DNA of 64,000 nt from Phenylobacterium sp. (GCF_004297125.1 NZ_SCVD01000001.1:372001-436000), one strand, 5' to 3'. Positions 7,163 through 17,262 are shown, counted from the stretch's first letter. Numbers and translations are program-made. Notes: a model not told the origin generated them from the letters alone.

Positions 7163-9571
7163 ATGCATCGGTTCGGGTTGAAGGCGCAGCTTTGCGCCAC
7201 GGCGGCGTTTTGCCTGATGACGGCGGCGGGCGGGTCGGCGCGCAGCGCCGAGGCGGCCGAGGCCGAAAGCGCCGTCGATGAGGTGGTGGTCACCGGCACC
7301 CGCGACGTGGGCCGCACCGCCTTCACCACCTTGGTTCCGGTGGACGTGCTGACGGCGGAATCGATCCAGGCCTCGGCCACCAGCCAGCTCGGCGAGAACC
7401 TAGCCCAGCAGATTCCCTCGTTCATCGTGCAGAAGCTGCCGACCTCGGACGGTTTGCAGTTCATCCGGCCGGCGACGCTCCGCAACCTGTCGCCCGACCA
7501 GACCCTGGTGCTGGTCAACGGCAAGCGCTTCCACCGCTCGGCCTTCCTGGGCTCGCGCGGCGCGCAGGGGCCGGACCTGGCCCAGATCCCCAGCTTCGCG
7601 GTCGGCCGGATGGAGGTGCTGCGCGACGGCGCCTCGGCCCAGTACGGTTCCGACGCCATCGCCGGGGTGATCAACATCCTGCTGGACGACAAGCCGGGCT
7701 TCGCGGGCTTCGGCCAGGCCGGGCAGTTCTACGAGGGCGACGGGACGACCTATCGCCTGGGGGCGAAGGGCGGCGTGGCCATCGGCGACGGCGGCCACCT
7801 CAATGCGACCTTCGAGTGGTCCGACGCCGAGCTCACCTCGCGCAGCCGCCAGCGCCCCGACGCCATCGCCTTCCAGCAGGCGAACCCGGGGGTCGTGGTG
7901 GACAATCCCGTCCAGCGCTGGGGAAACCCGGACCTGGAGACCTACCAGGGCGCGGCCAACGCCGCCGTCCCGCTGGGCGAGGTGGCCGAGGCCTACGCCT
8001 TCGCGACCTACACGAAGTCGGACGGGATCAACGACATCAACTGGCGCAACCCGGCGGCGAACCCGGCGATCTACAACGTGACGGCCGCCTTCCCGGGCTT
8101 CAATCTCCGCTCGATCTATCCGGGCGGCTTCACGCCCCGCGAAGGCATCCACGCGCGCGACATCCAGGCGGTCGGCGGCGTGCGCCACGCCGAGGACGAG
8201 CGGTTCACCTGGGACCTCAGCGTCTCGTACGGCCGCAACGCCAGCCGGTTCTTCCTGAACAACTCGATCAACGCCTCACTGGGCCCGCAAAGCCCGTTCG
8301 ACTTTGACCTGGGCCGGCTGGTCCAGGAGGAGGTGAACTTCAACGCCGACGGGGTCTACCGCCTGCCGATCACGGGGCTGGCCCAGCCGCTGAACATCGC
8401 CTTCGGGGTCGAGCAACGGACCGAGACCTACAAGATCGAAACCGGAGATCCGGCGTCCTACGCCGTCGGGCCGGGCGCGAACTTCGGCCTGGCGCCCAAT
8501 TCCAACGGCTTCCCGGGCTTCAGCCCGCAGCAGGCCGGCGACTGGGACCAGAAGAGCTACGCCGGCTATGTCGACCTGGAGGCCCAGGTCACCGACCGCT
8601 GGAGCGTCGGCGGGGCGCTGCGCTATGAGGACTTCTCGGAGTTTGGCGACACCCTGAACTTCAAGCTCGCCAGCCGCTTCGAGGTGACGACCGGCATCGC
8701 GGTGCGGGCGTCCTATTCCACGGGGTTCCGCGCGCCGACGCCTGGCCAGCTCAATTCCACCAGCACCTCCCAGGGGTTGGACACCGTGACGCTGCAGCTC
8801 TTCCAGTCGGGCCGTCTGTCGCCCACCAATCCCGTGGCGGTGTTCCTGGGCGCCAAGCCGCTGGAGCCCGAAGAGTCCAAGACCCTGACGGCGGGGGTGA
8901 TCTGGCGCACGGACATCGGCTTCTCCGGCTCGATCGACGCCTACCAGATCGATGTCGACAAGCGGTTCAGCACCTCGCCCACCGTCACGGTGACACCGGC
9001 GATCCGGGCGCAGCTCATCGCCCTTGGCGTCCAGGGCGCCTCGGCCTTCACCTCGATCAGCTGGTTCACCAACGATTTCGACACCCGCACCCGCGGCGTC
9101 GATGTGGTGGTCACCTATGCGCGGGACGTGGGGCCGGGCCGGCTCAACCTCACGGGCGCCTACAACTACAACAAGACCGAGGTCACCTCGGGCGCCCTGG
9201 GCCGCAGCGCCACCCAGCAACTGCTGTTCGAACAGTCGCGGCCGAAGAACAACCTGACCGGTTCCGCGACCTATAAATGGGGTCCGGTCGAGCTGCTGGG
9301 CCGCATCCGCTACTACGGCAAATGGACCGACAGCACCGGCAATGCGACCGGGGAGATCTTTCAGGACTTCGGCGCACTCACCTTCTTCGACGTGTCGGCG
9401 ACCTACCGGGTCAACGACAACCTCTCGGTGCGGGTCGGGGCGGAGAACGTCTTCGACAAGTATCCGGACGAGGCGGTGTTCCAGGCCAGCCGCGGGCTCG
9501 TCTATTCGCGGAACTCGCCCTACGACACCAACGGCGGCCAGTACTACGCGCGGGTCGACGTACGCTTCTAG
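7163..9571 (+). CDS. TonB-dependent outer-membrane receptor
   Basis: An 802-aa receptor with a signal peptide (residues 1 to about 30), a TonB box-like segment VDEVVVTGTRD near 39-49, a plug domain (LVNGKRFHRSAF, GSDAIAGVINILLDD) to about 170, and a beta-barrel ending in YYARVDVRF with the terminal Phe typical of BAM substrates. It imports an unknown ligand using TonB/ExbBD energy. No regulator, SusD-like partner or degradation gene sits beside it, so the ligand cannot be deduced. The plug sequence is of the class often annotated as siderophore or plant-compound receptor. Its stop overlaps the convergent GT2-TPR gene by four bases (CTAG). Confidence 0.93.
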   Translation: MHRFGLKAQLCATAAFCLMTAAGGSARSAEAAEAESAVDEVVVTGTRDVGRTAFTTLVPVDVLTAESIQASATSQLGENLAQQIPSFIVQKLPTSDGLQFIRPATLRNLSPDQTLVLVNGKRFHRSAFLGSRGAQGPDLAQIPSFAVGRMEVLRDGASAQYGSDAIAGVINILLDDKPGFAGFGQAGQFYEGDGTTYRLGAKGGVAIGDGGHLNATFEWSDAELTSRSRQRPDAIAFQQANPGVVVDNPVQRWGNPDLETYQGAANAAVPLGEVAEAYAFATYTKSDGINDINWRNPAANPAIYNVTAAFPGFNLRSIYPGGFTPREGIHARDIQAVGGVRHAEDERFTWDLSVSYGRNASRFFLNNSINASLGPQSPFDFDLGRLVQEEVNFNADGVYRLPITGLAQPLNIAFGVEQRTETYKIETGDPASYAVGPGANFGLAPNSNGFPGFSPQQAGDWDQKSYAGYVDLEAQVTDRWSVGGALRYEDFSEFGDTLNFKLASRFEVTTGIAVRASYSTGFRAPTPGQLNSTSTSQGLDTVTLQLFQSGRLSPTNPVAVFLGAKPLEPEESKTLTAGVIWRTDIGFSGSIDAYQIDVDKRFSTSPTVTVTPAIRAQLIALGVQGASAFTSISWFTNDFDTRTRGVDVVVTYARDVGPGRLNLTGAYNYNKTEVTSGALGRSATQQLLFEQSRPKNNLTGSATYKWGPVELLGRIRYYGKWTDSTGNATGEIFQDFGALTFFDVSATYRVNDNLSVRVGAENVFDKYPDEAVFQASRGLVYSRNSPYDTNGGQYYARVDVRF

Positions 9572-10626
9572 GTCTTGCGGCGGAGCTCGGCGGCCAGGGC
9601 GTGATAGCGGGCCGCCGGCTCGGTCTGGCCGAGGGTCTCGTAGAAAATCGCCAGGTTGTGGGCGGCCATGTGGCTGCCCCGGCCGGCCACCGCGCCATCC
9701 AGTTGCGGCCGTTCGCCGATCTCCAGGCATCGCTGCCAGGCCGACTCGACGATGGGCAGGAAGTCGCTCAGCGCGCGCTCCGGCTCCTGGCTGGCGCATT
9801 CCAGGTAGAGGTCGCCCAGCGCGAACCAGAAGTCGGGCGACTCCGGCCAGTTTGCGACCTCCGCGTCGGCGAGCTGGAGCGCGTCGGCGGTGCGCCCCGC
9901 GGTCTTGAGCGCGGTGAGGGCGCGGACGACCAGCGCGTGGCGATAGGGAGCGTCCGGAGGGACCAGCCGCAGGGCCTCGGTGAAGCAGAGCGCCGCGTGC
10001 GGGGGGCGGCCGCGGACCTGATGCTCCTTGGCGAGCTGGAACCAGAGGTAGGGGTCCTCCGGCGCGCCCTGCAGCTCCAGCATCAGCAGGGTCTCGTTGC
10101 GGTCCCCCTTGCGCGCCAGGTTGGCGGTCGTGAAGCCGTCATGGCCCAGGCGCAGCGGGAGGCGGACGCCCCGGCCGACCCCGACCGGCTGCTCGTGGAT
10201 CCGGCCCTCGTAGCGAACGCCGCGCGGCAGGATGCGCGGGATCCAGGTGACTGCCGCGCCTTCGCCGCCGGGCTGGTCCAGCTGGTTGTCACGCCGGACC
10301 TCGCCCATGAAGTCGCCTCCGGCCGGCGACAGAGTCTCTGGGCCGAGGCACTCCGTCCCGTCCTCGATCCACTCATCGGCGTCCAGGACCAGGTTCCAGG
10401 CCGCGTCCGACAGCGCCAACGACGCGTTGCGGGCCGCCGCGAAGTCGTCGATCCACTCGAAGGCGGCGACCTCCGCGCCCTCGGCGGCGGCAAGCGCCTG
10501 GGTGCCATCCGCCGAGCCGGTGTCCAGCACGATCATGCGGTCCACATGAGGGCGCGCGCTGCGCAGGGCGCGGGCGATCGACTGGGCTTCGTCGCGGACG
10601 ATCATCACGAGGGCCAGGCGAGTCAT
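9568..10626 (-). CDS. GT2-family glycosyltransferase with C-terminal TPR-like region
   Basis: A 352-aa protein. The N-terminal half is a GT-A fold: LALVMIVRDEAQSIARAL, then VLDTGSADGT and a DxD motif D82-A-D84 in VLDADEW, which binds the nucleotide-sugar metal. From about residue 190 to 345 it consists of helical repeats (WFQLAKEHQVRG, DFWFALGDLYLECA, HNLAIFYETLGQTEPAARY) resembling TPRs. This architecture is known in bacterial glycosyltransferases acting on proteins or surface glycans; the acceptor is unknown. It lies 23 bases downstream of purU on the same strand. Confidence 0.87.
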   Translation of the reverse strand: MTRLALVMIVRDEAQSIARALRSARPHVDRMIVLDTGSADGTQALAAAEGAEVAAFEWIDDFAAARNASLALSDAAWNLVLDADEWIEDGTECLGPETLSPAGGDFMGEVRRDNQLDQPGGEGAAVTWIPRILPRGVRYEGRIHEQPVGVGRGVRLPLRLGHDGFTTANLARKGDRNETLLMLELQGAPEDPYLWFQLAKEHQVRGRPPHAALCFTEALRLVPPDAPYRHALVVRALTALKTAGRTADALQLADAEVANWPESPDFWFALGDLYLECASQEPERALSDFLPIVESAWQRCLEIGERPQLDGAVAGRGSHMAAHNLAIFYETLGQTEPAARYHALAAELRRKT

Positions 10627-10649
10627 GGCCGCGAGCCTAGCGCCGCCCG

Positions 10650-11492
10650 CTAGTCGGTGAACACCACGGTCTTGCGACCGTTCAGCAGCACGCGATCCTC
10701 CACGTGCCAGCGGACGGCGCGGGCCAGGACGCGGCGCTCGATGTCGCGGCCCTTGCGGATCAGGTTGGCCGGGGTGTCGCGGTGGCTGATACGCTCGACG
10801 TCCTGCTCGATGATCGGGCCTTCGTCGAGGTCGGCGGTGACGTAGTGGGCGGTGGCCCCGATCACCTTCACGCCGCGCGCGTGGGCCTGGTGATAGGGCC
10901 GGGCGCCCTTGAAGCCTGGCAGGAACGAGTGGTGGATGTTGATGCAGCGGCCGGCGAGCTTGGCCGACAGGTCGTCCGAAAGCACCTGCATGTAGCGGGC
11001 TAGGACGACCAGCTCGGTTCCGGTCTCCTGGACCAGGGACCAGAGCGCCGCCTCCTGGTTCGCCTTGGTGTCCGCCGTCACCGGCAGGTGCCGGAAGGCG
11101 ATGCCCTGCAGGTCGGTGTGCGGGAAGGTCGTGGCGGGATGGTTCGAAACCACCGCGGTGATGTCCATCGGCAGCTCGCCCTGCCGCCAGCGCCAGATCA
11201 GGTCGGCGAGGCAGTGATCGGTCTGCGACGCCAGGATCATCACCTTGCGGCGCTCCTTGGCGCCGCGCAGCGTCCAGGTCATGGCGTATTCGGCCGCCAA
11301 CGGAGCGAACGCTCCGCGCCAGGTCTCAGCCGCCGTCTCGCCAGGGTCGAACACCACCCGCATGAAGAAGCGGCCGGTCTCCTGGTCGTCGTATTGCTGG
11401 GCGTCGAGGATGTTCGCCCCGCGCTCGAACAGCAGGGCGGACACGCGGGCCACGATGCCGGGGCGGTCGTCGCAGGAGAGGGTAAGGATCAT
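10650..11492 (-). CDS. purU: formyltetrahydrofolate deformylase
   Basis: A 280-aa protein, the usual length of PurU, which hydrolyses 10-formyl-THF to formate and THF and so balances one-carbon pools. An N-terminal ACT domain (residues 1-80, [17 protein letters not shown]) is followed by a formyltransferase fold. Catalytic residues are visible as N185 and H187 ([11 protein letters not shown]) and D223 ([11 protein letters not shown]). ATG at 11492 starts directly at the ACT domain; the longer frame to 11645 is not supported. Formate release may be relevant because the hut pathway in this window also ends in formate, but the genes are not linked. Confidence 0.95.
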   Translation of the reverse strand: MILTLSCDDRPGIVARVSALLFERGANILDAQQYDDQETGRFFMRVVFDPGETAAETWRGAFAPLAAEYAMTWTLRGAKERRKVMILASQTDHCLADLIWRWRQGELPMDITAVVSNHPATTFPHTDLQGIAFRHLPVTADTKANQEAALWSLVQETGTELVVLARYMQVLSDDLSAKLAGRCINIHHSFLPGFKGARPYHQAHARGVKVIGATAHYVTADLDEGPIIEQDVERISHRDTPANLIRKGRDIERRVLARAVRWHVEDRVLLNGRKTVVFTD

Positions 11493-11564
11493 CGCGGGGG
11501 TGGGCTTGCCGCCCGCAGGCTGTAAGGTCAAGGCTGCCGTGGGGAACGCGAAGGAGTTCGGATC

Positions 11565-12110
11565 ATGCGATCGGCGACGTACCTGGCCATTGCCGCCGTC
11601 CTGGCGCCGGCCCCCGCGCTCGCGCCCTCGGCGGCGGTCGCTCAAGGGCGCGGTCCCGAGGAGGTCTGCAGCCGCGATATCAGCTACGAGGTTCAGGATC
11701 GCTATCCGCAGGCGCGCGGCGTCCGGATCATTTCGACCAACGTGAGCGACGGCCGCAACGAGGCCCGGGTGACCGGCAAGGGCGAGTTCGACGACCGCAA
11801 CGGCGGCGTGTCGAAGTTCAGCTACGGCTGCAGCTACAACTACCGCAGCGGCCGGACCTCGAACCTCGACGTCAGCGACCTCGCGCCCAAGAACAAGGAC
11901 AACAGCGCCGCCATCGCCGGCCTGGTCCTGGGCGCCATCGTGGTCGGCGCCCTGGTCGCCGGGTCAAGGGACAAGGATCGGGACGACGACTGGAACCACC
12001 ACGAGGTGTGGAGCCCGGCCGACGGCGTCCGCTGCGTCGCCCGGGAGCGGTCCTGCTACAAGCACGGCCGCTATTCCGAGAAGTGGACGCAGCGGATCTT
12101 CTATCGCTGA
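11565..12110 (+). CDS. exported hypothetical protein with one membrane-spanning segment
   Basis: A 181-aa protein with a signal peptide ending near AVAQ-GRG (residues 1-27), a soluble part with [15 protein letters not shown] and [12 protein letters not shown], a glycine/alanine-rich hydrophobic segment near 114-133 ([20 protein letters not shown]), and a basic C-terminus with two Cys ([16 protein letters not shown]). No family recognised. It is probably a periplasmic or envelope protein. It sits alone between purU (divergent) and sodB (convergent). Confidence 0.72.
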   Translation: MRSATYLAIAAVLAPAPALAPSAAVAQGRGPEEVCSRDISYEVQDRYPQARGVRIISTNVSDGRNEARVTGKGEFDDRNGGVSKFSYGCSYNYRSGRTSNLDVSDLAPKNKDNSAAIAGLVLGAIVVGALVAGSRDKDRDDDWNHHEVWSPADGVRCVARERSCYKHGRYSEKWTQRIFYR

Positions 12111-12114
12111 TCCG

Positions 12115-12795
12115 TCAGGCGGTGGGGCGCGGCGCCTCGCCCTTGCCGGCCGGGGCGTCGGCCTCGGGCGGCGGATAGCGGAAGCCGTCGCCCGCGCCAT
12201 CGGACGCGGCGAGCTGCGCCGCGGCGAACTCCCAGTTGGCGATGTTGTCGAACCAGCGCTCCAGGAACGCCTTCCGGTCGTTCTTGTAGTCCAGGTAGTA
12301 GGCGTGCTCCCACAGGTCGCAGACCAGCAGGGGGAACAGCCCCTCGCGCACCAGGGTGTCCTCGGCGTCATGGGTGGAGATCACCTTCAGGCCTTCCGAG
12401 CCGGTGACGATCCAGACCCAGCCGGAGGCGAAGTGGTTCGCGCCCTCCTCGACGAAGGCCTCGCGTAGCGCCTCCAGGTCGTCGAAGCCCTCGCCGACGG
12501 CGCGCAGCAGGTCGCCGGACGGACCGTCGCCGCCAGGTGGGCGCATGCATTCCCAGAAGAAGGCGTGGTTCCAGGCCTGGGCGGCGTTGTTGAACAGCTT
12601 CTTGTCGCCGCTCCTATGGGCCTCACGCACGACATCCTCGAGCGACCGGCCCGCGAGCCCGGCCTTGGCGGCCAGGTCGTTGGTCTTCGCCACATAGGTC
12701 TTGTGGTGCTTGTCGTGGTGGGTCCGCAGCGTGTCGGCGGACATGAACGGGCCGAGCGAATCGTAGCCGTAAGGCAGGTCGGGGAGGGCATACAT
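12115..12795 (-). CDS. sodB: superoxide dismutase, Fe type
   Basis: A 226-aa Fe/Mn superoxide dismutase that dismutes superoxide to O2 and H2O2 in the cytoplasm. Metal-ligand regions are visible: H26 in THHDKHHKTY, the His of QAWNHAFFW, and the DLWEHAYYLDY segment holding the Asp/His pair. The Gln in AAQAWNH and the Ala in STHDAED at the discriminating positions favour the iron form. A C-terminal extension (PPPEADAPAGKGEAPRPTA) goes beyond the family core and looks disordered. ATG at 12795 gives the standard N-terminus. Confidence 0.95.
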   Translation of the reverse strand: MYALPDLPYGYDSLGPFMSADTLRTHHDKHHKTYVAKTNDLAAKAGLAGRSLEDVVREAHRSGDKKLFNNAAQAWNHAFFWECMRPPGGDGPSGDLLRAVGEGFDDLEALREAFVEEGANHFASGWVWIVTGSEGLKVISTHDAEDTLVREGLFPLLVCDLWEHAYYLDYKNDRKAFLERWFDNIANWEFAAAQLAASDGAGDGFRYPPPEADAPAGKGEAPRPTA

Positions 12796-12858
12796 GGGGG
12801 AACCTCGCGTGGCAGGGGATGTGCGTCTGTCCCACGCTCAACCGCCGGGCGCATAAGG

Positions 12859-12880
12859 CGTTCCAGAACGTCGCTCGTTC
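12859..12880. promoter_or_regulatory. alternating CGTTC/GAACG repeats between sodB and the TPS operon
   Basis: CGTTC-CA-GAACG-TCGCT-CGTTC: three alternating 5-bp half-sites in the 212-bp region between divergent sodB and tpsB. The spacing does not fit the alphaproteobacterial LexA box (GTTC-N7-GTTC). It could be an operator for either unit. No other clear promoter motif was seen in the region. Confidence 0.35.
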
Positions 12881-13007
12881 GATTTAACCATTGCGCGAGT
12901 GGCCGATAGCGGTGTGATATGGCCAAGCTGGGGGGCACAAGCACACAGGATGTGATCCCCGGCGGTTTGGCCGAAAAAGGGCCGACGGCGTCGACACGGG
13001 GCGCCCC

Positions 13008-14690
13008 ATGGGGATTGTTATGGGGCCTACCGTAGCGCGTTGCGCTGCGGCGACGATTTTCGTCGCCGTCGCGCCAGGAATTTCACATGCCCAATCGCCG
13101 GCGCCGACCCGACAGGAACTAAATCCTGCCGCGCGGGCTCAGGTGGCTCCGCCGCCGGCCGATCTGTTCAGCCAGCCAGGGGCGGGCGAATGTCCGCTGG
13201 CCGAGAACCCGGCCGCGTTGACCGTCACCTCGGTGACCTTCCGCGGGCTCCAGTCCGTGAAGGCCGAGGAGCTGGCGCCGATCTATGCCGATCTGCTCAA
13301 CAGGCCGGGCGACGCGTCCGACCTCTGCAAGATCCGCGACCGGGTGGCCGACGCCCTGTTCGACCGCGGCCTACTGGCGCGGGTGGAGATCCCGGCGCAG
13401 ACCATCGACGGCGGGGCGGTGACCCTGGAGGTCATCGAGGCGCACATCGTCAACGTCAGCGTCCGCGGCGATCCCGGCCCGACGGCGCCGCTGCTGGAGC
13501 GCTACGCCCGGAAGCTGCGGGGCATGGCGCCCTTCGATATCAAGGAGGTCCAGCGCTACATCCTGCTGGCCTCCGACGTCCCGGGCCTGAAGGTGCGGGC
13601 GTCGGTGCGGCCGAACCTGTCGGGTGCGCGCGGGGCTGTCGACCTGGACCTGGCGGTCGTCCGCGACGACGAGGACCTGATCGTCAACGCCCAGAACCTG
13701 CAGGGCAAGGCGACTGGCCGGTTCGGCTTCCTGGCCCGCTACGACCTCAACGCCCGCACCCGGTACGGCGAGCGGACCTCGATGGTCTTCTACCGGACGA
13801 TCAAGAACGAGCAGTGGGTGGTCCAGGGCCTGGAAGAGGTCCGGCTGGGCGGCGAGGGAACGGTGCTCCGCGGCGGCGTGGCCTATGGCGAGAGCCGGCC
13901 GGGCGACACGCTGAAGGGCCTGGGGCTGAAGAGCGTCAGCGTCGTGGGCAATCTGGAGGTCGCCTATCCGCTGGTCCGCAAGCGCCGCGAAAATCTCTGG
14001 GTGGCGGCTGGCTTCGAGTACATCGATCAGGACACCCGCCTCGGCGGCGGCGGCAAGCTGATCAACGACGACCTGCGGATCTTCTACGCCCGGGTCGAGG
14101 GCGACCAGACCGCCTACTACGGCTATCGTCCGATCGTCCTGCAGGCCTCCGCCAGCCTGCGGCGCGGCATCGAGGGCTTCGGCGCGACCGACGAAGGCGA
14201 CCGGTTGCTCTCCCGCTTCGAGGCCAGGCCTGCGGCCTGGACGTTCACGGCCGAGGCCTCGGCCCAGGCGGTCATCACCCCGCGCATCTCGGCCTATGTC
14301 GAGGTCCAGGGCCAGTACGCCAACCAGCCGCTGGCGGCCTATGAGGAGTTCGCGGTCGGCTCGCTGACCATCGGTCGGGGATACGACCCCGGCTACATCT
14401 CGGGCGACCAGGCGCTGGCGGCGACCTTCGAGATCCGTGGCGGGCCGTTCCAGCCGCGCTCGGGCTGGGCCGTCAGCCCCTATGCCTTCTTCGATATCGC
14501 CCAGACCAAGGACAAGGACCGGGGCGGCGTCCAGCAGACGCTGAAGTCGGTGGGCGCGGGCTTCCAGGTCCCGGTGCGCGAGCGCTGGGTGCTGGACCTC
14601 AGCTACGCCCGCCCGCTCGACAAGCGCGCCATCGACCGGAAGAAGCCGCCCGGCCGCCTGCTGCTCAATCTCACCGCTCGCTTCTTCTGA
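13008..14690 (+). CDS. two-partner secretion outer-membrane transporter (TpsB, ShlB/FhaC/HecB family)
   Basis: A 560-aa Omp85-superfamily transporter that exports its TpsA partner across the outer membrane. It has a signal peptide ending SHA-QSP (about residue 28), a Pro-rich linker, a POTRA region from about 65 to 215 (LTVTSVTFRGLQSVKAEELA; VTLEVIEAHIVNVSVRG), and a 16-strand barrel from about 220 to the C-terminal LLLNLTARFF ending in Phe. The family VRGY-like loop appears as IGRGYDPGYISGDQAL near 460-475. It lies 16 bases upstream of the TpsA-like gene, in an operon with that gene and the CHAT gene. A second ATG four codons in (13020) is an alternative start. Confidence 0.93.
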   Translation: MGIVMGPTVARCAAATIFVAVAPGISHAQSPAPTRQELNPAARAQVAPPPADLFSQPGAGECPLAENPAALTVTSVTFRGLQSVKAEELAPIYADLLNRPGDASDLCKIRDRVADALFDRGLLARVEIPAQTIDGGAVTLEVIEAHIVNVSVRGDPGPTAPLLERYARKLRGMAPFDIKEVQRYILLASDVPGLKVRASVRPNLSGARGAVDLDLAVVRDDEDLIVNAQNLQGKATGRFGFLARYDLNARTRYGERTSMVFYRTIKNEQWVVQGLEEVRLGGEGTVLRGGVAYGESRPGDTLKGLGLKSVSVVGNLEVAYPLVRKRRENLWVAAGFEYIDQDTRLGGGGKLINDDLRIFYARVEGDQTAYYGYRPIVLQASASLRRGIEGFGATDEGDRLLSRFEARPAAWTFTAEASAQAVITPRISAYVEVQGQYANQPLAAYEEFAVGSLTIGRGYDPGYISGDQALAATFEIRGGPFQPRSGWAVSPYAFFDIAQTKDKDRGGVQQTLKSVGAGFQVPVRERWVLDLSYARPLDKRAIDRKKPPGRLLLNLTARFF

Positions 14691-14706
14691 GCCGGGAGGA
14701 ATCCCC

Positions 14707-17262
14707 ATGCGTCATCACGCCCAGAAACCCATCGTCCGCCGGACCGCGCTCGTGGCCGGCGCCGCCGTCGCGGCTCTGTTCGCTGCGGGCCAGGTCGCTG
14801 CGCTTCCCGTGCCGGGTTCGGCGCCGGCCACGCTCGGCGGCGGGACCTCCCAGCCGATCATCCAGGTCGGCTCGACCGACGTCCGGGTCGATCTGAACGC
14901 CCCGCGCACCATCATCGACTGGACCAGCTTCAACCTGAGTGGCGGCGAGCGGGCGGAATTTCGCTTCGACCAGCGTAACTGGATCGTCCTCAACCGCGTC
15001 CAGAACTCGGCCATCAACATCGATGGCCAGGTGGTCGGCTACCAGGCCGCCAACCTGAACTCGGCGCTGCCGGCGCAGACCAGCGGCAACGTCTGGTTCT
15101 ATTCGCCCCAGGGCGTGGCGTTCGGCGGCGGCGCCCGCGTGGACGTCGGCGGGATGCTGGCCACCAGCGCGGCGGTCAACGAGGCGCAGTTCCTCAACGC
15201 CGGCAACCTGCAGATCGGCTTCACGGGCTCGGGCAGCGGCGGCCCCGTCACGGTTGCGAGCGGCGCCCAGCTCCAGGGCCTGGGCTATCTGGCGCTCGTC
15301 GCGCCACAGGTCTCGACGGCGGCCGGCGCCAGCGTGACCGCGGGCGATGTCGGCACCGCCGCCTACGCCGCGGTGGACAGCTACGAGATCACCTTCCTGC
15401 CGGCGCAGCAGGACCTGACCTTCTTCACCTTCCTGGTGCCGGGCGGCGGGGCGGCGGGCTCGCCGCATCCCACGCCGCTGAACGTCGCGGGCACGACCAC
15501 GGCGGCCAACATCTACCTGATGGCGATCAGCCGGCAGGCGGTGACGGGCCTGCTGATCAACGCGCCCGGCCTGCTCACCGGCCGCTCGTCGATCGACAAC
15601 TACGGCCAGGTGACCATCACCACGGGCCGCAACATCATCAGCGGCCAGGTCGGCCAGACGTCCACCAATGTCGTGGGCGCACGCGCCGGCAGCGTACAAC
15701 TGGGCGAGATCAACGCCTCGGGCAACGTCAACGTCTTCGTCACCGGCCGCTTTGGAACTTCGGACCTGACCGCCAACCGGATCCGCGCCGGCCAGGGCCT
15801 CTCCATCGCCGCACGCGACGTAACCATCGGATCCGGCGGGGTCGTGGTGGGCGATTCCAACGTCAACGCCGGCGGGATGGCCATCGACACCCTGGGCGCG
15901 GTGACGATCCCCAGCCTGACGGTGCGAACCAATCTCTCGATCGGGACGGGGCAGTTCCAGGCCGGCGGTCCGACCGACGTCCTGCCGGTTCTGCAGTTTG
16001 GGACGGTCAACGTCGGCGGTGACATCAACTCCGTCGCCGAGACGTTGAATGTCACCGCGATGACGGCGACCAACATCGCGAGCTCGACCGCCGGCGCCAC
16101 GGCCGCCGGAACGCTTACCGGCAGCAATAACGTGCTGGTGGCGGCCAGCACCCACCTGACCCTGGGCACGGTGACGGCGGGCGCCCTGACCCGGCTCACG
16201 TTCGAAGACCTGACGCTTACGGGCGCCGTGACCGCGACCGACGCGGTGCTCCGCATCCTGACGCCCAGCCAGGCGATCGTGGGCGGAACCGGCGCGGACC
16301 GGCGGCTCACCAACGCCGAGTTCCAGCGCTTCACCGTCCGCAACTCGCTCAGCATCTACGGTGGCATCGAGGGCCAGTTCCCGGTCACCAACGACCTGAT
16401 CGTCGACGACCTGGACGTGGATGCGGCGAAGATCCCGGAGCTGCGCCTCTACGCCAAGGCGACCAACGACGTGATCATCCGCGGCAATGTGCTGCCGAGC
16501 GGCGAGGGCGTGGTGCTGAAGATCGGCGACGCCATCGACGTCGACAGCGTCTGGAAGCCGGACCAGATCATCGTCACCGGCGCCCTGGGATCGGCCGAGG
16601 GCGACGCCCTGGCTGGCTTCACGGAGGTGAAGGCCTTCGACCGGGTCGAGATGGTCGCGACCAATGACATCCTGATCGGCTCGCAGCGCTTCATCGACCT
16701 GATCGCCGACGTGCCAGCGACAGGCATCGACATCAACCGCAGCCTTCCGCTGGGCGTGGCGCCGGTGGAGGACGAGGTCGGCAAGCTGTTCCTGGTGAGC
16801 GGCAGCGCCAGCCTCTTCGCCGAGGACCGCATCGTTCAGCAGAACACCGGCCTGGTGGGTTCGCAGGCGGGATTCTACCTCACCGGCGTCGGGGTCGATC
16901 CGGCCGATCCCCTGCTGACCGTGGGCGGCGCGGTGATCGCCGACATGTTCGGGGCGCTGCAGGAGGGCGACGGGATCGTCCTTTCAGGCAGCGCGGCCTC
17001 GTCGTCCCGGCGCATCGGGCGGATCGACGGCGACACGAGCGCGGGCGCCATCCGGATCAACGGCTGCGCCGTGGGGATCGGCTGCACCCTGTCCACGCCG
17101 GCCAGCCAGTTCCGCATCCAGCAGTTCCGGCCGGCCGCGCCGCGGGCGGCGATCGACCCGCCTGTCCTCACCCCGCCGCCGCCCGTGGACGAGGACGAGC
17201 GCGAGGCCGAGTCGGTCATCACCGGCGCGGGCAACGAAGAGATCTGGAGGAGGGACCGATGA
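14707..17262 (+). CDS. TpsA-like secreted protein with filamentous-haemagglutinin N-terminal (TPS) domain
   Basis: An 851-aa secreted beta-helix protein. It has a long basic signal peptide (1 to about 33) and then a TPS secretion domain to about 270 (IDWTSFNLSGGERAEFRF, VQNSAINIDGQVVGYQ, NVWFYSPQGVAFGGGARVDVGG). The middle is repetitive and beta-rich (ITTGRNIISG, GNVNVFVTGRF, AGALTRLTFEDLTLTGAVTATDA), as in beta-helix passengers. Near the C-terminus a Cys pair (NGCAVGIGC) is followed by a Pro-rich acidic tail (PPVLTPPPPVDEDE). It is short for a haemagglutinin and carries no recognisable toxin or adhesin domain. A good RBS (GGGAGGA) precedes the ATG, and its stop overlaps the CHAT start by four bases. 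Confidence 0.9.
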   Translation: MRHHAQKPIVRRTALVAGAAVAALFAAGQVAALPVPGSAPATLGGGTSQPIIQVGSTDVRVDLNAPRTIIDWTSFNLSGGERAEFRFDQRNWIVLNRVQNSAINIDGQVVGYQAANLNSALPAQTSGNVWFYSPQGVAFGGGARVDVGGMLATSAAVNEAQFLNAGNLQIGFTGSGSGGPVTVASGAQLQGLGYLALVAPQVSTAAGASVTAGDVGTAAYAAVDSYEITFLPAQQDLTFFTFLVPGGGAAGSPHPTPLNVAGTTTAANIYLMAISRQAVTGLLINAPGLLTGRSSIDNYGQVTITTGRNIISGQVGQTSTNVVGARAGSVQLGEINASGNVNVFVTGRFGTSDLTANRIRAGQGLSIAARDVTIGSGGVVVGDSNVNAGGMAIDTLGAVTIPSLTVRTNLSIGTGQFQAGGPTDVLPVLQFGTVNVGGDINSVAETLNVTAMTATNIASSTAGATAAGTLTGSNNVLVAASTHLTLGTVTAGALTRLTFEDLTLTGAVTATDAVLRILTPSQAIVGGTGADRRLTNAEFQRFTVRNSLSIYGGIEGQFPVTNDLIVDDLDVDAAKIPELRLYAKATNDVIIRGNVLPSGEGVVLKIGDAIDVDSVWKPDQIIVTGALGSAEGDALAGFTEVKAFDRVEMVATNDILIGSQRFIDLIADVPATGIDINRSLPLGVAPVEDEVGKLFLVSGSASLFAEDRIVQQNTGLVGSQAGFYLTGVGVDPADPLLTVGGAVIADMFGALQEGDGIVLSGSAASSSRRIGRIDGDTSAGAIRINGCAVGIGCTLSTPASQFRIQQFRPAAPRAAIDPPVLTPPPPVDEDEREAESVITGAGNEEIWRRDR

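Noticed and set aside
12859..12880. LexA (SOS) box
   Set aside because: The alphaproteobacterial box is GTTC-N7-GTTC. Here the direct GTTC copies are 13 bases apart and the N7 pair is inverted (GAAC-N7-GTTC).
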